From assembly GCA_036571765.1 (NCBI GenBank), contig BROE01000001.1, forward strand, positions 4,998,322-5,062,321: 64,000 nt of DNA, given 5' to 3'. Shown here one piece after another: positions 23,650 to 35,497 of this stretch. This stretch comes from Plecoglossus altivelis. Taxonomy: Eukaryota; Chordata; Actinopteri; Osmeriformes; Plecoglossidae. The position numbers and the translations under genes were made by a program. Each line of letters starts with the position of its first letter. Position 1 is the stretch's first letter. The notes beneath the pieces are model-generated. The model saw nothing but the letters and a program-made list of their open reading frames with translations. It made no database searches and was not told the DNA's origin.

Positions 23650-23722
23650 TTCTCCCACTCTCTCTTTCTCTCTCTCCCTCTCTCTCCCTCTCTTTCTCTC
23701 TCTTTCTCTCTCTCTCCCTCTC
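23650..23722. repeat. (CT)n-rich tract
   Basis: CTCTCTTTCTCTCTC-type pyrimidine run on plus, only about 100 bp from a purine run on the same strand. Confidence 0.85.
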
Positions 23723-25130
23723 AGACACAGCCGCCGCCTCTCTTCCTCCCCTGTAAGGGCGGAAAACTGGCTCCTTTCGCATTTGAAATGTTCTTTGACA
23801 GTTGGCCAATGGCTGGGGGAACAATACCTATCACATGAAACGACGCACCGAGAGTCCTGGGTTTGAAGTGTGTCCTCCCGTGCTCTGCTCTTCCAGACCT
23901 AATTGATGCTTCAGGTGTCTGGGCTGTGCTCCTACAGCCTGTCTGTCAGGGCTGCTCAAAATCTCTCCATGCAAGTTACAACACCTCGTACGTGTATTTT
24001 ACCGTGTTGCGTTCCTTCCTTTTCTATTATGATATACGTTACATGGCCATCAAGAACGGCACTTCTCCGTGCCCTCCGTCTTGTCCTGCTCTCAATTCTG
24101 TTGTCACTCTCACTTCCTGTCTAAGACAGATTTCCTTTGGTGGAACTCGTGTGGTTTACCAAGTCTGAAAGAAAATAATATCGCTTTTTATTTTGGCTTT
24201 TACTGTAATTCCCTTTACACTTCCTGGAACATGTATCCTGTTATCCCATGTTTTCATAAACGTTGGGGGACAGCTCTTTTTGGAGCTGGAGCCTCATTGC
24301 GTGCAGGATTACAATTGTGAGATTGAGGCTGAAAAAGGGTTTTACTGCCTTAAAACTGTTTCGGCATTTTCTCTCTCAGCAGAAAGTGGCCTTTGCCACC
24401 CCTGGTCGCTCAACCCCAGTCAAACATGGGCCTAGGGCCCTAGGGCCCGCCCCGTCACCTCCTACAGATCCATCAAACAGGCCTGCCAGTGGGGGAGGAA
24501 AGGTCACCTTGGCTGGTGTTGTCTCCTGTCCCCTGAGGAACAGTGTGCAGTCGATGTGTCTGTGTGTGAGTTTGTGAGTTCACTGCATGCATGTGTGTGT
24601 ATGTACTGTGTATCCAACCTACGTGGACCTGCTAAAGGTGCCATTTGCTCCTCTGTAAATCCTTGTGTGTTTCATACAAACAGGCCTCCTGGTACAGTGC
24701 ACACCCAAGCAAGAACACACAGAAGCATGTTCAAGTGTTCCTCCTGTGGTCCTCCTCAGGTCACACAGAACTCCAGAGGGACCAAGAAACATTCTTTTCT
24801 ACATCTCTCCCTCTTTCTATCAGACATACTTAAGTTAATAGAGGACAGGGTATGTGTGTGTGTGTGTGTCTACACCTGCACTCTCACCAATGACAAGGAG
24901 TTAGTAACACCACCACAGGGCAGACAGTAGGCTTGGAGGTGAACAGACAGACACAGAATGTAAGTAGTGATGTTGAATTCTTATCAACGTTAACTTGATG
25001 TAAAATTCCATTTCGTTTCCGAGTGGCAATTCCCCTCAATTCAAAACCTCCCCATACCTTTCCTCATATATGTTTCCCCTCTAAACACATCTTCTGCTTT
25101 CTTTCCCTATCCCCTCTCTTCCTTGACACA

Positions 25131-25141
25131 CAGAGAGAGAC

Positions 25142-25199
<58 letters not shown>

Positions 25200-25222
25200 C
25201 GACCGACCGACAGACAGACAAG

Positions 25223-25282
<60 letters not shown>

Positions 25283-25302
25283 TAGGTAGGTAGATAGACA
25301 GA
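25131..25302. repeat. (GACA)n to (GGCA)n array
   Basis: GACA units, a short GACC run, then about 15 GGCA units and a GGTA/GATA end. It has the same GACA-to-GGCA polarity as the 18.5 kb array. Confidence 0.95.
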
Positions 25303-26051
25303 TAGATGTCCAATCCCTTACTCTTCACCCAATCCCTCCTCCTCTCTCCTCTCCTCCTACTTTCCTTCTCTCCTCTTCCACTAGAGAACATCAAACCCTC
25401 CGTGGTCTGTTTCATGCTCCCAGCAGCCCATTATGGCTTAATGCTTCAAGAAGCTTCTTACTGACATCAGCATTTTAACAACTTCAGCACATTCACAGGG
25501 TAGGCAAACACACACAAACACACACAGATACACACAAACACTCCCAAACGCACAGCCCCACAGACTTTCAAACGGCAATGGATTTATGGACAGTCGGTTG
25601 GAGACAGACGGATAGAAGTGTTGTGTTCGATCGAAGCAAAGGGGAACACACATGTGGGCCCGACAGCCAAGCACATGCCAGGGCAAGAACCCTCAGAGCG
25701 GCCTGGATTGCTGACGAACAGCGTGGGTCACGGAGCAGCTCCCTCCAGCAGTCATGGCCCAGTCAGCTTACACTGGGGCCAAGAAAAAAAAAACATGAAC
25801 GTTTGTGCGCATTCAGCGTGTGTTTGAGCGAGCGGAGGCAGACCGGAGGGAGGGGGGTATCAATGTCAGAGCGATCCAAAATAACCGCGGGCAAAAACGG
25901 CTGCCATCGTTCCCTTCGAAACCCAGGCCAGCGTCTCAATCAGCATGGACGCCCTGTCTCCATCCAGCTGCTCCGAAGCAGGCAGGGGTCAACCTTTAGC
26001 TGGGCCAGCAGGGCTCCTCCCAGGCCAGAGACAGGCAGAGCCCCCTGGGGG

Positions 26052-26061
26052 CTATTTTTAG
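26052..26061. promoter_or_regulatory. consensus MEF2 site
   Basis: CTATTTTTAG fits the MEF2 consensus YTAWWWWTAR exactly. It lies in a repeat-poor block (about 25840-26160) of gpc1 intron 1 that also has a short GCATGGTTGAT tandem duplication at about 26127-26150. Motif only. Confidence 0.35.
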
Positions 26062-27974
26062 ACAGCCTTAGCCTCATAATAAAGGCTGTTTGAGGCCTTC
26101 AGCTGGGCACAACATGTCACAGACTGCATGGTTGATGCATGGTTGATGCATGGCTTCTGGCGAGTATACGGTGGCTGTCGGCTGTTTTATGTGTGTGTGT
26201 GTAAGGGGTGTTTGTTTAACTATTATAGTGGGGACCAGATACCACCTCATGAATAGTACATCTAGTTACATTTGAATGTGTGGGATTTATGAATTCGGTT
26301 ACAATTGGGGTTTGGATAGTTTTAGAGTTCCTGTTGATAGCAAAGTTTTAGATCATGCGTTCAGGTTAAGATTTTATCATATCATTAACTTGTGATATTG
26401 TGATATTGAGTCAACCTGGGAGATTGTGTTGTGTGTTGTTAGTGTGTGTGTGTGTGCATAGAAGGAGAAGGGGGTTCCTGCCACACACGCAAGCCCACAC
26501 ACACACACGCACACACACACACAGAACCACTACGTTGCAGAGGCCGTCTGACTTGTATTCCCGTCATTAAAAGCCCGGAAATTCCCATACTTCTAACCGC
26601 TGTGACAACACTGAAAATAGGCAAATACCATTTTCAAACCCCAACCGAGTCATGAGCGACAGCCCCCTCATCCCGGCCATAGAACCCCCCACAACTGTGT
26701 CGCTATCCACACACTGATTTAGCCGATGACTCCACCCACACCCATAATTACCGTGCGCCATAGTCCCAGAACCAACGGGCCGTTTGTAAACAGCAGTGAC
26801 TAAGCCTGGACCCCGGAGACAGACAAGCTAATGACCAGGCCCACACAGCAGCTACCAGAGGTGTCCACAAGCTCATTGTGTCATGGTTTATGGGCATGCG
26901 TGTGTGTCTGTGGAGAGAGAGACAGCATACGTATGTGTGCAAACATGCGTGTGTGGAGGGGGAGAGAGACTGTGCGTGTGAGCGTTCGCATGAATATGGA
27001 CGCGCGTGCGTAAGGCACTGTACGTTTTGCTGGCTCCAAACAGCACAGTTGAGGATTTTGATAAATGGGGTATTTGCTAGTCTTGAAGACAAACCGATCG
27101 TTAACAGCCACCGTCACTGTAATGATGGGGTGGGACAAGGAGGTGGTACAACACACTCCTACCCGCGACCTCAAACAAACACACACGCACACAATAACAC
27201 ACATCCAATTGGCATTGCTATGAAACCATGTCAACATCAACAACTACAACACAGGGACATCTTTCTAAACACACAATCCCCCGATCTAAAACAAAAGGGA
27301 TTAAGGCATAAAATAGGCTGGGTCCTCCCAGGATTACATAATCAGTACGCAGGAACGTCCGTGTAATGTCTGGGGTCGATGCTGAAGTACACATTGAGAC
27401 AGATATCCGCATGGGACTTGAACAATGCTCCCTTTCTCTTCTGTTCACCTGTCTTCTTGTTTCCTTCACAGCAATAGGAAGAGCCAGCCAGCATATCACA
27501 AGCTAATACGCTATCGCTAAGACCTGTTGGATGTCACGACCGGAGAAAACCCAGATGAAGGAGATGTGGGAGGAGATGGAGGTGAAATAGAAAGAGATAG
27601 ATGACGGGGAGGAAAAAAGGAAGGGATGGGGGGGTGATGAGATCCAGGACTGGAAAGAGAGGAAGGTAAGAGATGGATGGAGACCTTCACGTTTCAAGAG
27701 GCTCGCAGCAAAAACAAGGAAGGGAACGGAGATGCAGTCTTGCTGTCACACAGCAAACCCCAGGAGTGCTCTGCTAACCAGCTGAAGGCGATTCAGAAGG
27801 TTAGCATGATGAAGTCAGTGTCACACCCAGGAAGGGCCCCAGGTCATGGGTTAGAAGGTGCGGGCCCTGCCACTGCCCCAGAGCCTTGTGATTAGAACTC
27901 TTCAGGATGTCCAGGAGGTACAACAGAGGAGGAATACATTCTGTACCTCCTTTATATTATCTTGGTCTCCCTGC

Positions 27975-28180
27975 CTCCTGCTGTCTCTCTCTCTCTCTGA
28001 CTTGGTCTCTCTGTTTCTCCCTCCATCTCTCTGTCTTGGTCTCTCACAATCTCTCTCTGTCTTGGTTTCTCTCTTTTCATCTCTCTCTCTGTCTTGGTCT
28101 CTCTATCTTCATCTCTCTCTTTCTCTTTCTCTCTCTCTCTCCATCTCTCTCTCCATCTCTCTCTCAGTCTCGCAGTCTCT
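27975..28180. repeat. (CT)n-rich minisatellite
   Basis: CTCTCTCTGTCTTGGTCTCT-type units are repeated about six times and then pass into TCTCTCTCCA units. Confidence 0.88.
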
Positions 28181-28209
28181 GTCTTCTGACAGACTCTGAC
28201 AGATGGCAG

Positions 28210-28450
28210 TCATATGTGACAGATCTGTGCTCTAAGCCTTATTGATTAGACATCAGTAAAATAAAGGGCTGTCACATGGACCGGCTGTGGCGTTAATGTC
28301 TGGTGATTGATTAAGACCTAATGGTTAATCATTTTGATAATGGCAAAATGGCAACGAGGCCTCCCCATTTTAATGATGGCTGTCACTTGGTGACACTAAC
28401 TGTTCCATCCACAGACATCGGTGGCATCATAGAGTGATTTAAACGAATGG
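28210..28450. promoter_or_regulatory. candidate conserved non-coding element near gpc1 exon 1
   Basis: This repeat-free, AT-balanced block is rich in homeodomain-like cores: TTGATTAGAC, GTTAATG, TGATTGATTAAGACC, GGTTAATCATTTTG and TTTTAATGATGG. It sits about 1 kb inside intron 1 from the exon 1 donor, a common place for enhancers. Conservation is untested. Confidence 0.35.
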
Positions 28451-28498
28451 CTATCGTTAGGATGACCTGGTTATAGCTGCAAATACAAACACAACACA

Positions 28499-28678
28499 CA
28501 TACACACTCACACACACACACACATACACAAACATACAGACCAGACATCTTATTTAATAGTGCAACACTTGTTTCTAGAACAAGATGGGCTTATAACTGA
28601 GTAAAGACATTGCAATGAACAGTGTGTGTGTGTGTGTGCAGTATGAGTGTGGGTTCATACACGCATGTAAATATGTAT

Positions 28679-28727
<49 letters not shown>

Positions 28728-28735
28728 ATGTGTGT
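28499..28735. repeat. (CA)n and (GT)n microsatellites
   Basis: A short CA run (28499-28530) is followed by (GT)n at 28621-28640 and an uninterrupted GT run of about 45 bp at 28680-28724. Confidence 0.9.
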
Positions 28736-29295
28736 GTGTATATGTGTGGCAACCAGTGGGGAGAATTTTCTGGGAAGGCTCACAGGCAATCCTGGGAGAC
28801 ATAGCTAGATTGTGATAGCGCTTATGAAAAGAACCCTTTCTGACATCAGAGGATGACACAGCGAGCATATTTGCGCTGCAGTTATACGCCATGTGGTCAA
28901 CTGACTTTCGACTAGAGTTTTCAGATAAGTAATCTCAGGGAATGAGAGCCACAAAGAATGAAAGGGAAGGGGATGGCAGTGAAGAGGGGGGGGCATCTAT
29001 GCGTGTTTGGTGGAGAGACATTATTTAATCCTAAAATAATCGAGGCCAAATTTGTTAACAATGCTGGCAGCACAGTACACAGACCCAATTTGCAAAGTGT
29101 AAATGTATAATTTTCAAGCAACTTGCCTGAGGCGATCCATCCTCACGGCCAGTTATGCGAACAGGCAAACCCTTTCAATATATGTAAGCCGACAACATGA
29201 TTCATAGTTGTATTGGTTAGTTTTTGACCATTAAATTAAACTAAGTGATGCACAACCGGCATGTGAGCTGCGCGTTGATCGTATCTGAAGCGTAC

Positions 29296-29464
29296 CTGAT
29301 ATTTCAGACAGGGGAACCTCGTCCAGACCGAACCCTTTGCCAGTGTAAAACTTCCTGATATCCGAACAACTCCTGGCCTTGGTGATCGCGTCGTCCCCAT
29401 TCCCCAGCGCAGTTAGAGCGCAGAGGACCAGAATAACAATCACGTACGAATCCATCCCCGCCAT
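29296..29464 (-). CDS. gpc1: glypican-1-like, coding exon 1 (start and signal peptide)
   Basis: This exon encodes the first 56 residues plus one base of codon 57. The start ATG at 29464-29462 has G at -3 and G at +4; a second in-frame ATG at codon 4 is also in good context. A hydrophobic stretch VIVILVLCALTAL (about residues 8-20) followed by GNG/DD forms a signal peptide for export. The mature part has KARSCSDIRKFY (C33 is the first conserved glypican cysteine), then GKGFGLDEVPLSEIS. This aligns with vertebrate GPC1 (RSC...KGFSLSDVP..EISG). The donor is TCAG|GTACGC. Joined to exon 2 it gives EIS-G-EHLR, the expected glypican junction, with reading phase kept. The product is a GPI-anchored heparan sulfate proteoglycan whose later exons lie outside the window. 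Confidence 0.93.
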
Positions 29465-30010
29465 CCCGACCGTTACTGAGGCCGCCGAGGGGAAATGAGG
29501 CAGACAGGTGACTGAGCGAGAGAATTACTCCCGTTTGTCAGAATCCCCCTTTGATACCCTCTTCACGTCCTCTCCTGTTGATAGGGCTCCGCTCCTTTCT
29601 CCGCGCGCTGCCGCTCGAAACAAGTGAGTCTTGAGCACGCACGATGCAGACAGCGGAGCCTTTAACTAGAGTGACCTAATTAAAGAATCACGCATCTGTG
29701 TTGAGCCAGTGCATCTCAAACGTGTTCGGCGTCTTGGTGTTCAGTCGTCTGATCCGACTGTTTGCCTCACCTGAGAGTAGGTAACAGAGAGTTAGAGGGC
29801 ATCAAAACAAGTATCGCGGAAAATCGTTAAGTGCTGAGATGTCACTCATCATGGCTTTATAAATGTTTACCTTGAGATGTCTCGAGGGGACCAAGGACGG
29901 GGAGCGCGAGGAAGGTTCAGCGAGAATGAAGGGTCCGATATGTTTCACTGTAACGATGCTCTACCGGCTGTGACACTCGTTCGAAAGGGGAGGCGGAGAC
30001 AGATATGGGT
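29465..30010 (-). promoter_or_regulatory. gpc1: likely gpc1 5' UTR and promoter region
   Basis: The sequence upstream of the ATG is moderately CpG-rich, with CGCGCGCTGCCGCTCG at about 29601. On the minus strand it contains a TATA-like TTTATAAA (29856-29863), about 390 bp upstream of the ATG. Further up is a GC-box-like GGGGAGGCGG (about 29987, plus reading). Splice-like signals on the minus strand (donor CAG|GTGAGG near 29771, acceptor CTCGCTCAG near 29510) would allow a short 5' UTR intron. The transcription start cannot be fixed by eye. Confidence 0.45.
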
Positions 30011-30026
30011 GGGACGCTGCCCTATT

Positions 30027-30028
<2 letters not shown>

Positions 30029-30076
<48 letters not shown>
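30029..30076. repeat. (GA)24 microsatellite
   Basis: Perfect GA run just upstream of the putative gpc1 promoter region. Confidence 0.95.
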
Positions 30077-30079
<3 letters not shown>

Positions 30080-30512
30080 ACCAGGATAGCACAATTTATT
30101 TTTCACAAGACGCTACGTCATATCCGTGAACATATCTAGTAGTTAGAACAACATGTATTTACTGCACATTCGATTTGCCATGAGTTCCTTCTATGGTTGA
30201 GTTGCTTATCTCCAATTAGGGCAACTCATACGTGCTTGAGAATGTGGAACGTGCAGTTTGGTGATCTCATACCCAGGTGCTCTTGGGTCATTTAATTATC
30301 AGTCACTCTCACCTGAGATACCTGACCTCCAATCAGAGGCTTCTGTCAGGTCTTGACTCATGTTCCTCCAATCAGGAGTGAGTGTCCACATGCTATCCTC
30401 AAGGTGTCATTAGACAGAGAACAAGAGACAGCCTGCACAACATGTAACCTCTCCTCTCCCCACCCCTCGCTTGGTTGAGTGCATGTGTAGTTTGTGTGTG
30501 TAAGAGGGACCA

Positions 30513-30547
30513 GTGACTGACTGACTGACTGACTGACTGACTGACTG
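30513..30547. repeat. (GACT)n microsatellite
   Basis: About eight GACT units followed by a TGAGTCAGTGAGTG derivative. Confidence 0.93.
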
Positions 30548-31672
30548 TGAGTCAGTGAGTGAACGTGTTTGTGTTGTTTTTCTCCCCACCTGAACCAGCG
30601 CGCAATTTACCTGTGCAGCATAAATAATGTATGGACATCTGGTCCAATCCATTATTAAGTCCAAGTCAGCTTTGCTGCACGTAATGTATCGGGATTTAAA
30701 TCTCGTCTCGTTCTCTCCGTCTGCCTCTCTCACACTCTCCTTGGCAGTCCCTCGCCGCGTGTGGCGGCAGAAGCGTCATGTCCATGTATCTGAATGGGAT
30801 GCTGCTCCTACGCCGACTGCGTCAGGGAGCGGCCCACGGCTTCTTTCGCAGGTGCCTGCTGGGCTCTGTGCTTTTACCACCTCTCGCTCTCTCGCGCCTC
30901 CCTCGGATAATCGCTGCTTGTTCTGTTCCCCAGCTATTCAAATCAAGTTTCGAAAACGGGCCGCACGGAGTCTGCTGCTGAACCTGCTCACTTCCTGTTG
31001 CAGACAGGCGGTGGGAGGAGGAACGGTACGTGTTTCCTCTGCACTCTGTACATGCTTTTGAGAAGCGGTGTTTTCCAATACTTTGATGAGCCTCTATTTG
31101 TGTTATTTCGATCGTTAAAGTTTTCATGGGTAATGCGGAAGGCAAAGGTTAAAACATTGTTCCGTTTAATTATCTCAGTAACACGCTGCCCGATCTTATA
31201 CGATTCGAACACCGCCGGGTCAATGAAAGACAGGAAATTGACATTGATGGAGAGAGTAAATTATTGAGAGAGATCGAGAGAGAGGGAGGAGTGACAATAG
31301 ACAAGGAGGGGAGAAAGGGAGGGAGGATGAAGAGATTACAGGGAGGAAAAGAGGAGGAAGAAATCGAAGAGAAGAGGTAGAGGAGGAGAGTTCCCAAACC
31401 AGATGCCAGAAATAATCCCTTCCTGCTAGCACATGGTTGTATTTGGGTTCACTGGTATTGTTCCTGAAGACATTAGGCAGTGACACTATAAATACTGTGT
31501 CCCTATGTGACTGGGCGAGTCCAAACATAGCTGCTGTCCTCTCACCTCCCACATGACAATGCCACTGACTAATAAACACTGGCACTCGCCTTTTCCCTCT
31601 CTGTCGCCTGTCGTTGTCCTCTTCCATACAAGGTGGGTCACCTGTGGTAGGTTATCGTGGTGCTGACAAGGC

Positions 31673-31676
<4 letters not shown>

Positions 31677-31743
<67 letters not shown>
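31677..31743. repeat. (GT)33 microsatellite
   Basis: Uninterrupted GT run. Confidence 0.96.
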
Positions 31744-31747
<4 letters not shown>

Positions 31748-32517
31748 GAGTGTGTGCAGTGTATTTGTGTGACAGAGAGAGACAAAAAATGAGGTGAACA
31801 TGCGCTGGTGTCTGCGTCTTCTATGTGCGTGCGCGCGTGTGACAGAGAGAAAGAGCGAAGGGAAGAATTTGTGCTGTGTGAATATGTGTGTGTGCATGAG
31901 AGAGAGACAGAGCAGGAAGGATACATTCTTTGTTTGTGTGTCGTGTGTGCTGTGTGAGCGTACAGGTTGCTACAGTGCTGCAGAAGTAATAAGGTGGGGC
32001 TGGACTCCAGATGATGTCATTAACAGTGGCCCATGGCTACTGCAGGTTGCCTCCAGACTGCCTCCTTCAACTTTTATTGGCTCTGACCATGAAAGAGCAC
32101 TAATGAGGACCAGGGTCCTGCTGTGAGCCTGTATGCACGTGTGTATGTGCGGGTATAGAATGGGGGGGGGGGGTTGTGGGTGAGATCTTCTGTACAACTT
32201 CTCTACAGCATGCACACACACACACACACACATACACACACACACTCCCTGTAATTAGATGGCAGGCCTGCTCAGGGCGTGATGGGGATTTGAGTGGAAT
32301 TATACTGCTTTGCCGAGGTAGGGCCACACCTTTTTACATAGACATATACTCACTGAAACTCCCACATGCAGACTTAACTACAAGCACATACACAAGCGCG
32401 CACACACGCACACACACTTCATGCACATTTTGGCAGTACGAGTGTAACACAGAGAGCAGCATCGCAGTGTTCAGGGCTGTTACAGATTCACTGGGCTTTT
32501 TACAGTCAACAGCTTTG

Positions 32518-32518
<1 letters not shown>

Positions 32519-32577
<59 letters not shown>
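32519..32577. repeat. (CA)29 microsatellite
   Basis: Uninterrupted CA run. A shorter CA tract lies at 32212-32255. Confidence 0.96.
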
Positions 32578-32579
<2 letters not shown>

Positions 32580-33468
32580 AAAGAGGGAGAAAAAAAGACG
32601 ACGGAAAGCATGCAAAATCAAATCTAATGCGCTAACAACAGAATGAAAGTGAAAGGGAAACTGGGAGACATGACCGAACCACTGGGGAAGATCAGAGGAG
32701 AAAAGAGGAAAACAAGAGGTGTGATGGAAAGGGTGAGAGAGTGTGACTTAGTCCTTCCAGTGTTCTCCAGGACCCCGTGGTGGGTCGGCCAGCGGACAGG
32801 ACACATGCCTGGGGAGAGGTTTGAGAGAGGCAGGGCCAAGTTTGCCATTGTTTCACCTTGAGAGCTTCTTCCTATCAGACTGGCTGGATGATGTGTCCAT
32901 GAGAGCGTTCCAAACTCTCATTGCACTGACAGCCATAATACGAATCCATCAGAACCAACCAATTGACCGTGCTGCTGTCTGTCTCCAGCGGGGTTAGATA
33001 GATAATAGGTGTGATTTGTCACACCCATCTACCTTAGACTCGCAATCATATTTGGCAGTGCCCGGGGCTCGGGGAGGGAAGAGGAGAAATTAGTCATGGG
33101 ACTGGAGGTGTCTCAGAAGCTGTTGGGGTTCTTCCTCGCAGCACTGAGCTGCTCCTGTCTCTTTCAGGTCTTCTCGTTCCTTTATTTCCTTTATCTTGAC
33201 AACCCCTCCCCCCCCCTCCCCGCACACACACACACACAAACACACTCCGCCGCTCTCTCAGTGTCAGCACTTTGGTGTTTGCTAACCTCCCCCCCCCCTG
33301 CCCCAACTACCCACCTTCATCCAGTGACTGTGTTTGCTTGCCCACACACTGTTCTCATCTAAATATTCGAGCTGCGCTACGCGTCAACCGTCTGCAAGGA
33401 TAAATTAGCCGGGCGTTGTTAAGATGCCACTGACTGTGAGAGCTCATGAACGGCCCAGCAAAGGGCAG

Positions 33469-33471
<3 letters not shown>

Positions 33472-33502
<31 letters not shown>
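33472..33502. repeat. (GT)15 microsatellite
   Basis: Uninterrupted GT run followed by a G-rich stretch. Confidence 0.93.
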
Positions 33503-33504
<2 letters not shown>

Positions 33505-35432
33505 GGGGGGGCGGGGTTACGTTTGACCCTTCTGGAGAGCTGCCCGTAAAAACGTTTTCACTAAGTTTTGTTGCCTTAGTTTCTGCCATACTTTCTCATA
33601 CTGTGTGAACAATGTTGTGAGCAGACCAGTGACGTTGTAACCTGTTTTCAATCAAAGGCGACGGCTCGGTGATAAGGTTGGCTGTTGCTGAGTTATGCGA
33701 CCGTCCTGCGAGGATAAAATCAATACGTAACATTGTCAGACCGTCCATCTTTCTCCGGTCGTTTTTCAATATAAAGATATGCAATATTTCCATCCCGTGG
33801 TCGAAAATCAAAATGGGATCATGCGAATTTCCCAGCGCATTGTGTTCATTGTGTGTTGTCGCAGTCAATCATGCACCCTTCAAAGTATTTGATATGATTA
33901 TAAATAGCTTTTTGGACCTGGGTCAGGTTGTGGCCCCATGTGTGATGAGACACAGACATCAGTTATGCAGCATACAAGCTTTCTGGTCTGGTCACCGTGG
34001 GGGTGGGAGGGGTGGGGGCCGGTGGGGGGGGGGGGGTCACATCTCATACACGTTCTCTTGTTCTCAGACCCCCACACTGAGCGTTTCATTATTTTCCCAG
34101 CACCACCACCACCCAAGAACGCAGGGAAATTCTTTGGACATTCCTCCGTTCACTTCGCAGCAGAAGCCTTCTTATCAAGTTACTTGATCCCCCATTTGTT
34201 TAGCTGAAAAAGACAACAGCAGCCAGTGTGCTGTCATTCTGTTCTCCATCCAACTGAAACACGGAGGGATGCGCAGAAGTTAATGTTTTGCATTGATCTA
34301 ATGAAGAAACTATGATCCCATCACAATGGCTGTCTGAACAAATGCGTTTCTATGGGAATTATTAAAGGCTAACCCCCCTGTGGTTGAAACTATTCTCATG
34401 GCGTGGGCGTACGGTTAAAAATCCCCTCTCTCACACGCGCGCACGCGCCAAAATACACAATTAGAAGTGTGCAGACACACACACCCAGACACGCACGCAC
34501 GCACTCGCACACCTGTGAAGGGGCCGGGCAGGCTGCAGTAATGGAGACTTGCACTCCGATAAACGTTCCTTTCAGCACTCTCCTCGTACAGTGTTGTAAA
34601 ACTTCACTGTAAAACAAATGTGGCCTGTAAATCTGTCTGGTGTTGGGAGGAGGGGGAAAAAAATGCTCTCAAACGATGCTGTCAGGGAGAGCATTTCCCT
34701 CAAAACCAAAAGCAATGTGTGCTCTTCAGAGATTTACAGGACCCACTTGACTTGAGCTCTTTTTAGACTGTACTCTGCATGAATATGTACAGCCATGTAT
34801 GTCATATTGCAAAATTCTTTATGTGGTAGACTCCCTATAAGTCACATGTAATACAATGCATACTTGTTCACTGGGAAAGAGTCTAAAGAAATTCAGTGGC
34901 TAGTTGCTGTTGTTTTATCCAAGGGTGAAACATGAGATAATAAAGTGATTTGTTTCATGTAAAATAGCAGGAAAATAACATGGAAATGATGGGTTGTGGT
35001 TCATGGGGTATGTGGGAGAAATCTGCCAAAGTAATATGACGTTCTCCTGGATTCTTCCACATTCATACGACTATGGAGAACGTTGCAGGAGTCAAAAATA
35101 CATTTTAATACTGCCTACTCTGGACATGGACTTTGGGCCTGGTCAGATCGTGTCTTTATTCCATAACAGAACCGAAGGGTTATGACTAATCCTGAACCAC
35201 TGGGATCTGGCATTATTGTCTGGGAGCTGCTCTGAATTGTTATGGCAATCTCAGAGTCACTCGTTCTGTTTGTGGAGATGCTATTGAACCAGTGGGCAGG
35301 AGGAAGCTGGGGGGAACTGGGACTGTTGATCTTCGACCATGTGAAGGTTCATGCTCGAGCATGAGGGCGTCATCTCTTTGAGCGAGTGTCTGAATCTGAT
35401 TGATCTGTAAGATGGGTTATGTACGGGAGTGC

Positions 35433-35497
35433 GTTAGGAGATAGTGTTAGGAGAGAGTGTTAGGAGAGAGTGTTAGGAGAGAGTGTTAGGAGATAGT
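35433..35497. repeat. 13-bp tandem repeat, 5 copies
   Basis: Unit GTTAGGAGAGAGT; the first and last copies read GTTAGGAGATAGT. Confidence 0.92.

Larger units (their letters stand above)
5927..29295 (-). other. gpc1: gpc1 intron 1 (23.4 kb)
   Basis: The donor TCAG|GTACGC (GT at 29295-29294) and acceptor CCCTCCAG|GG (AG at 5928-5927) bound it, and both flanking exons are phase 1. A very long first intron is also known for mammalian GPC1. It is densely filled with simple repeats and minisatellites, listed separately. It also carries two tRNA-derived SINE remnants, a 5S-derived fragment and candidate regulatory blocks. Stretches not otherwise listed (for example 10140-10800, 13130-15820, 19690-20630, 23860-25020, 26160-27960) show no recognisable gene. 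I could not find a sequence resembling miR-149, which lies in mammalian GPC1. Confidence 0.88.

Noticed and set aside
25578..26093. 171-codon plus-strand open frame inside gpc1 intron 1
   Set aside because: No family resemblance seen and no start context support. The region looks more like regulatory sequence.
5927..29295. miR-149 hairpin expected by analogy with mammalian GPC1
   Set aside because: I looked for the mature sequence on the gpc1 strand and saw no match; the microRNA may be absent in this lineage.
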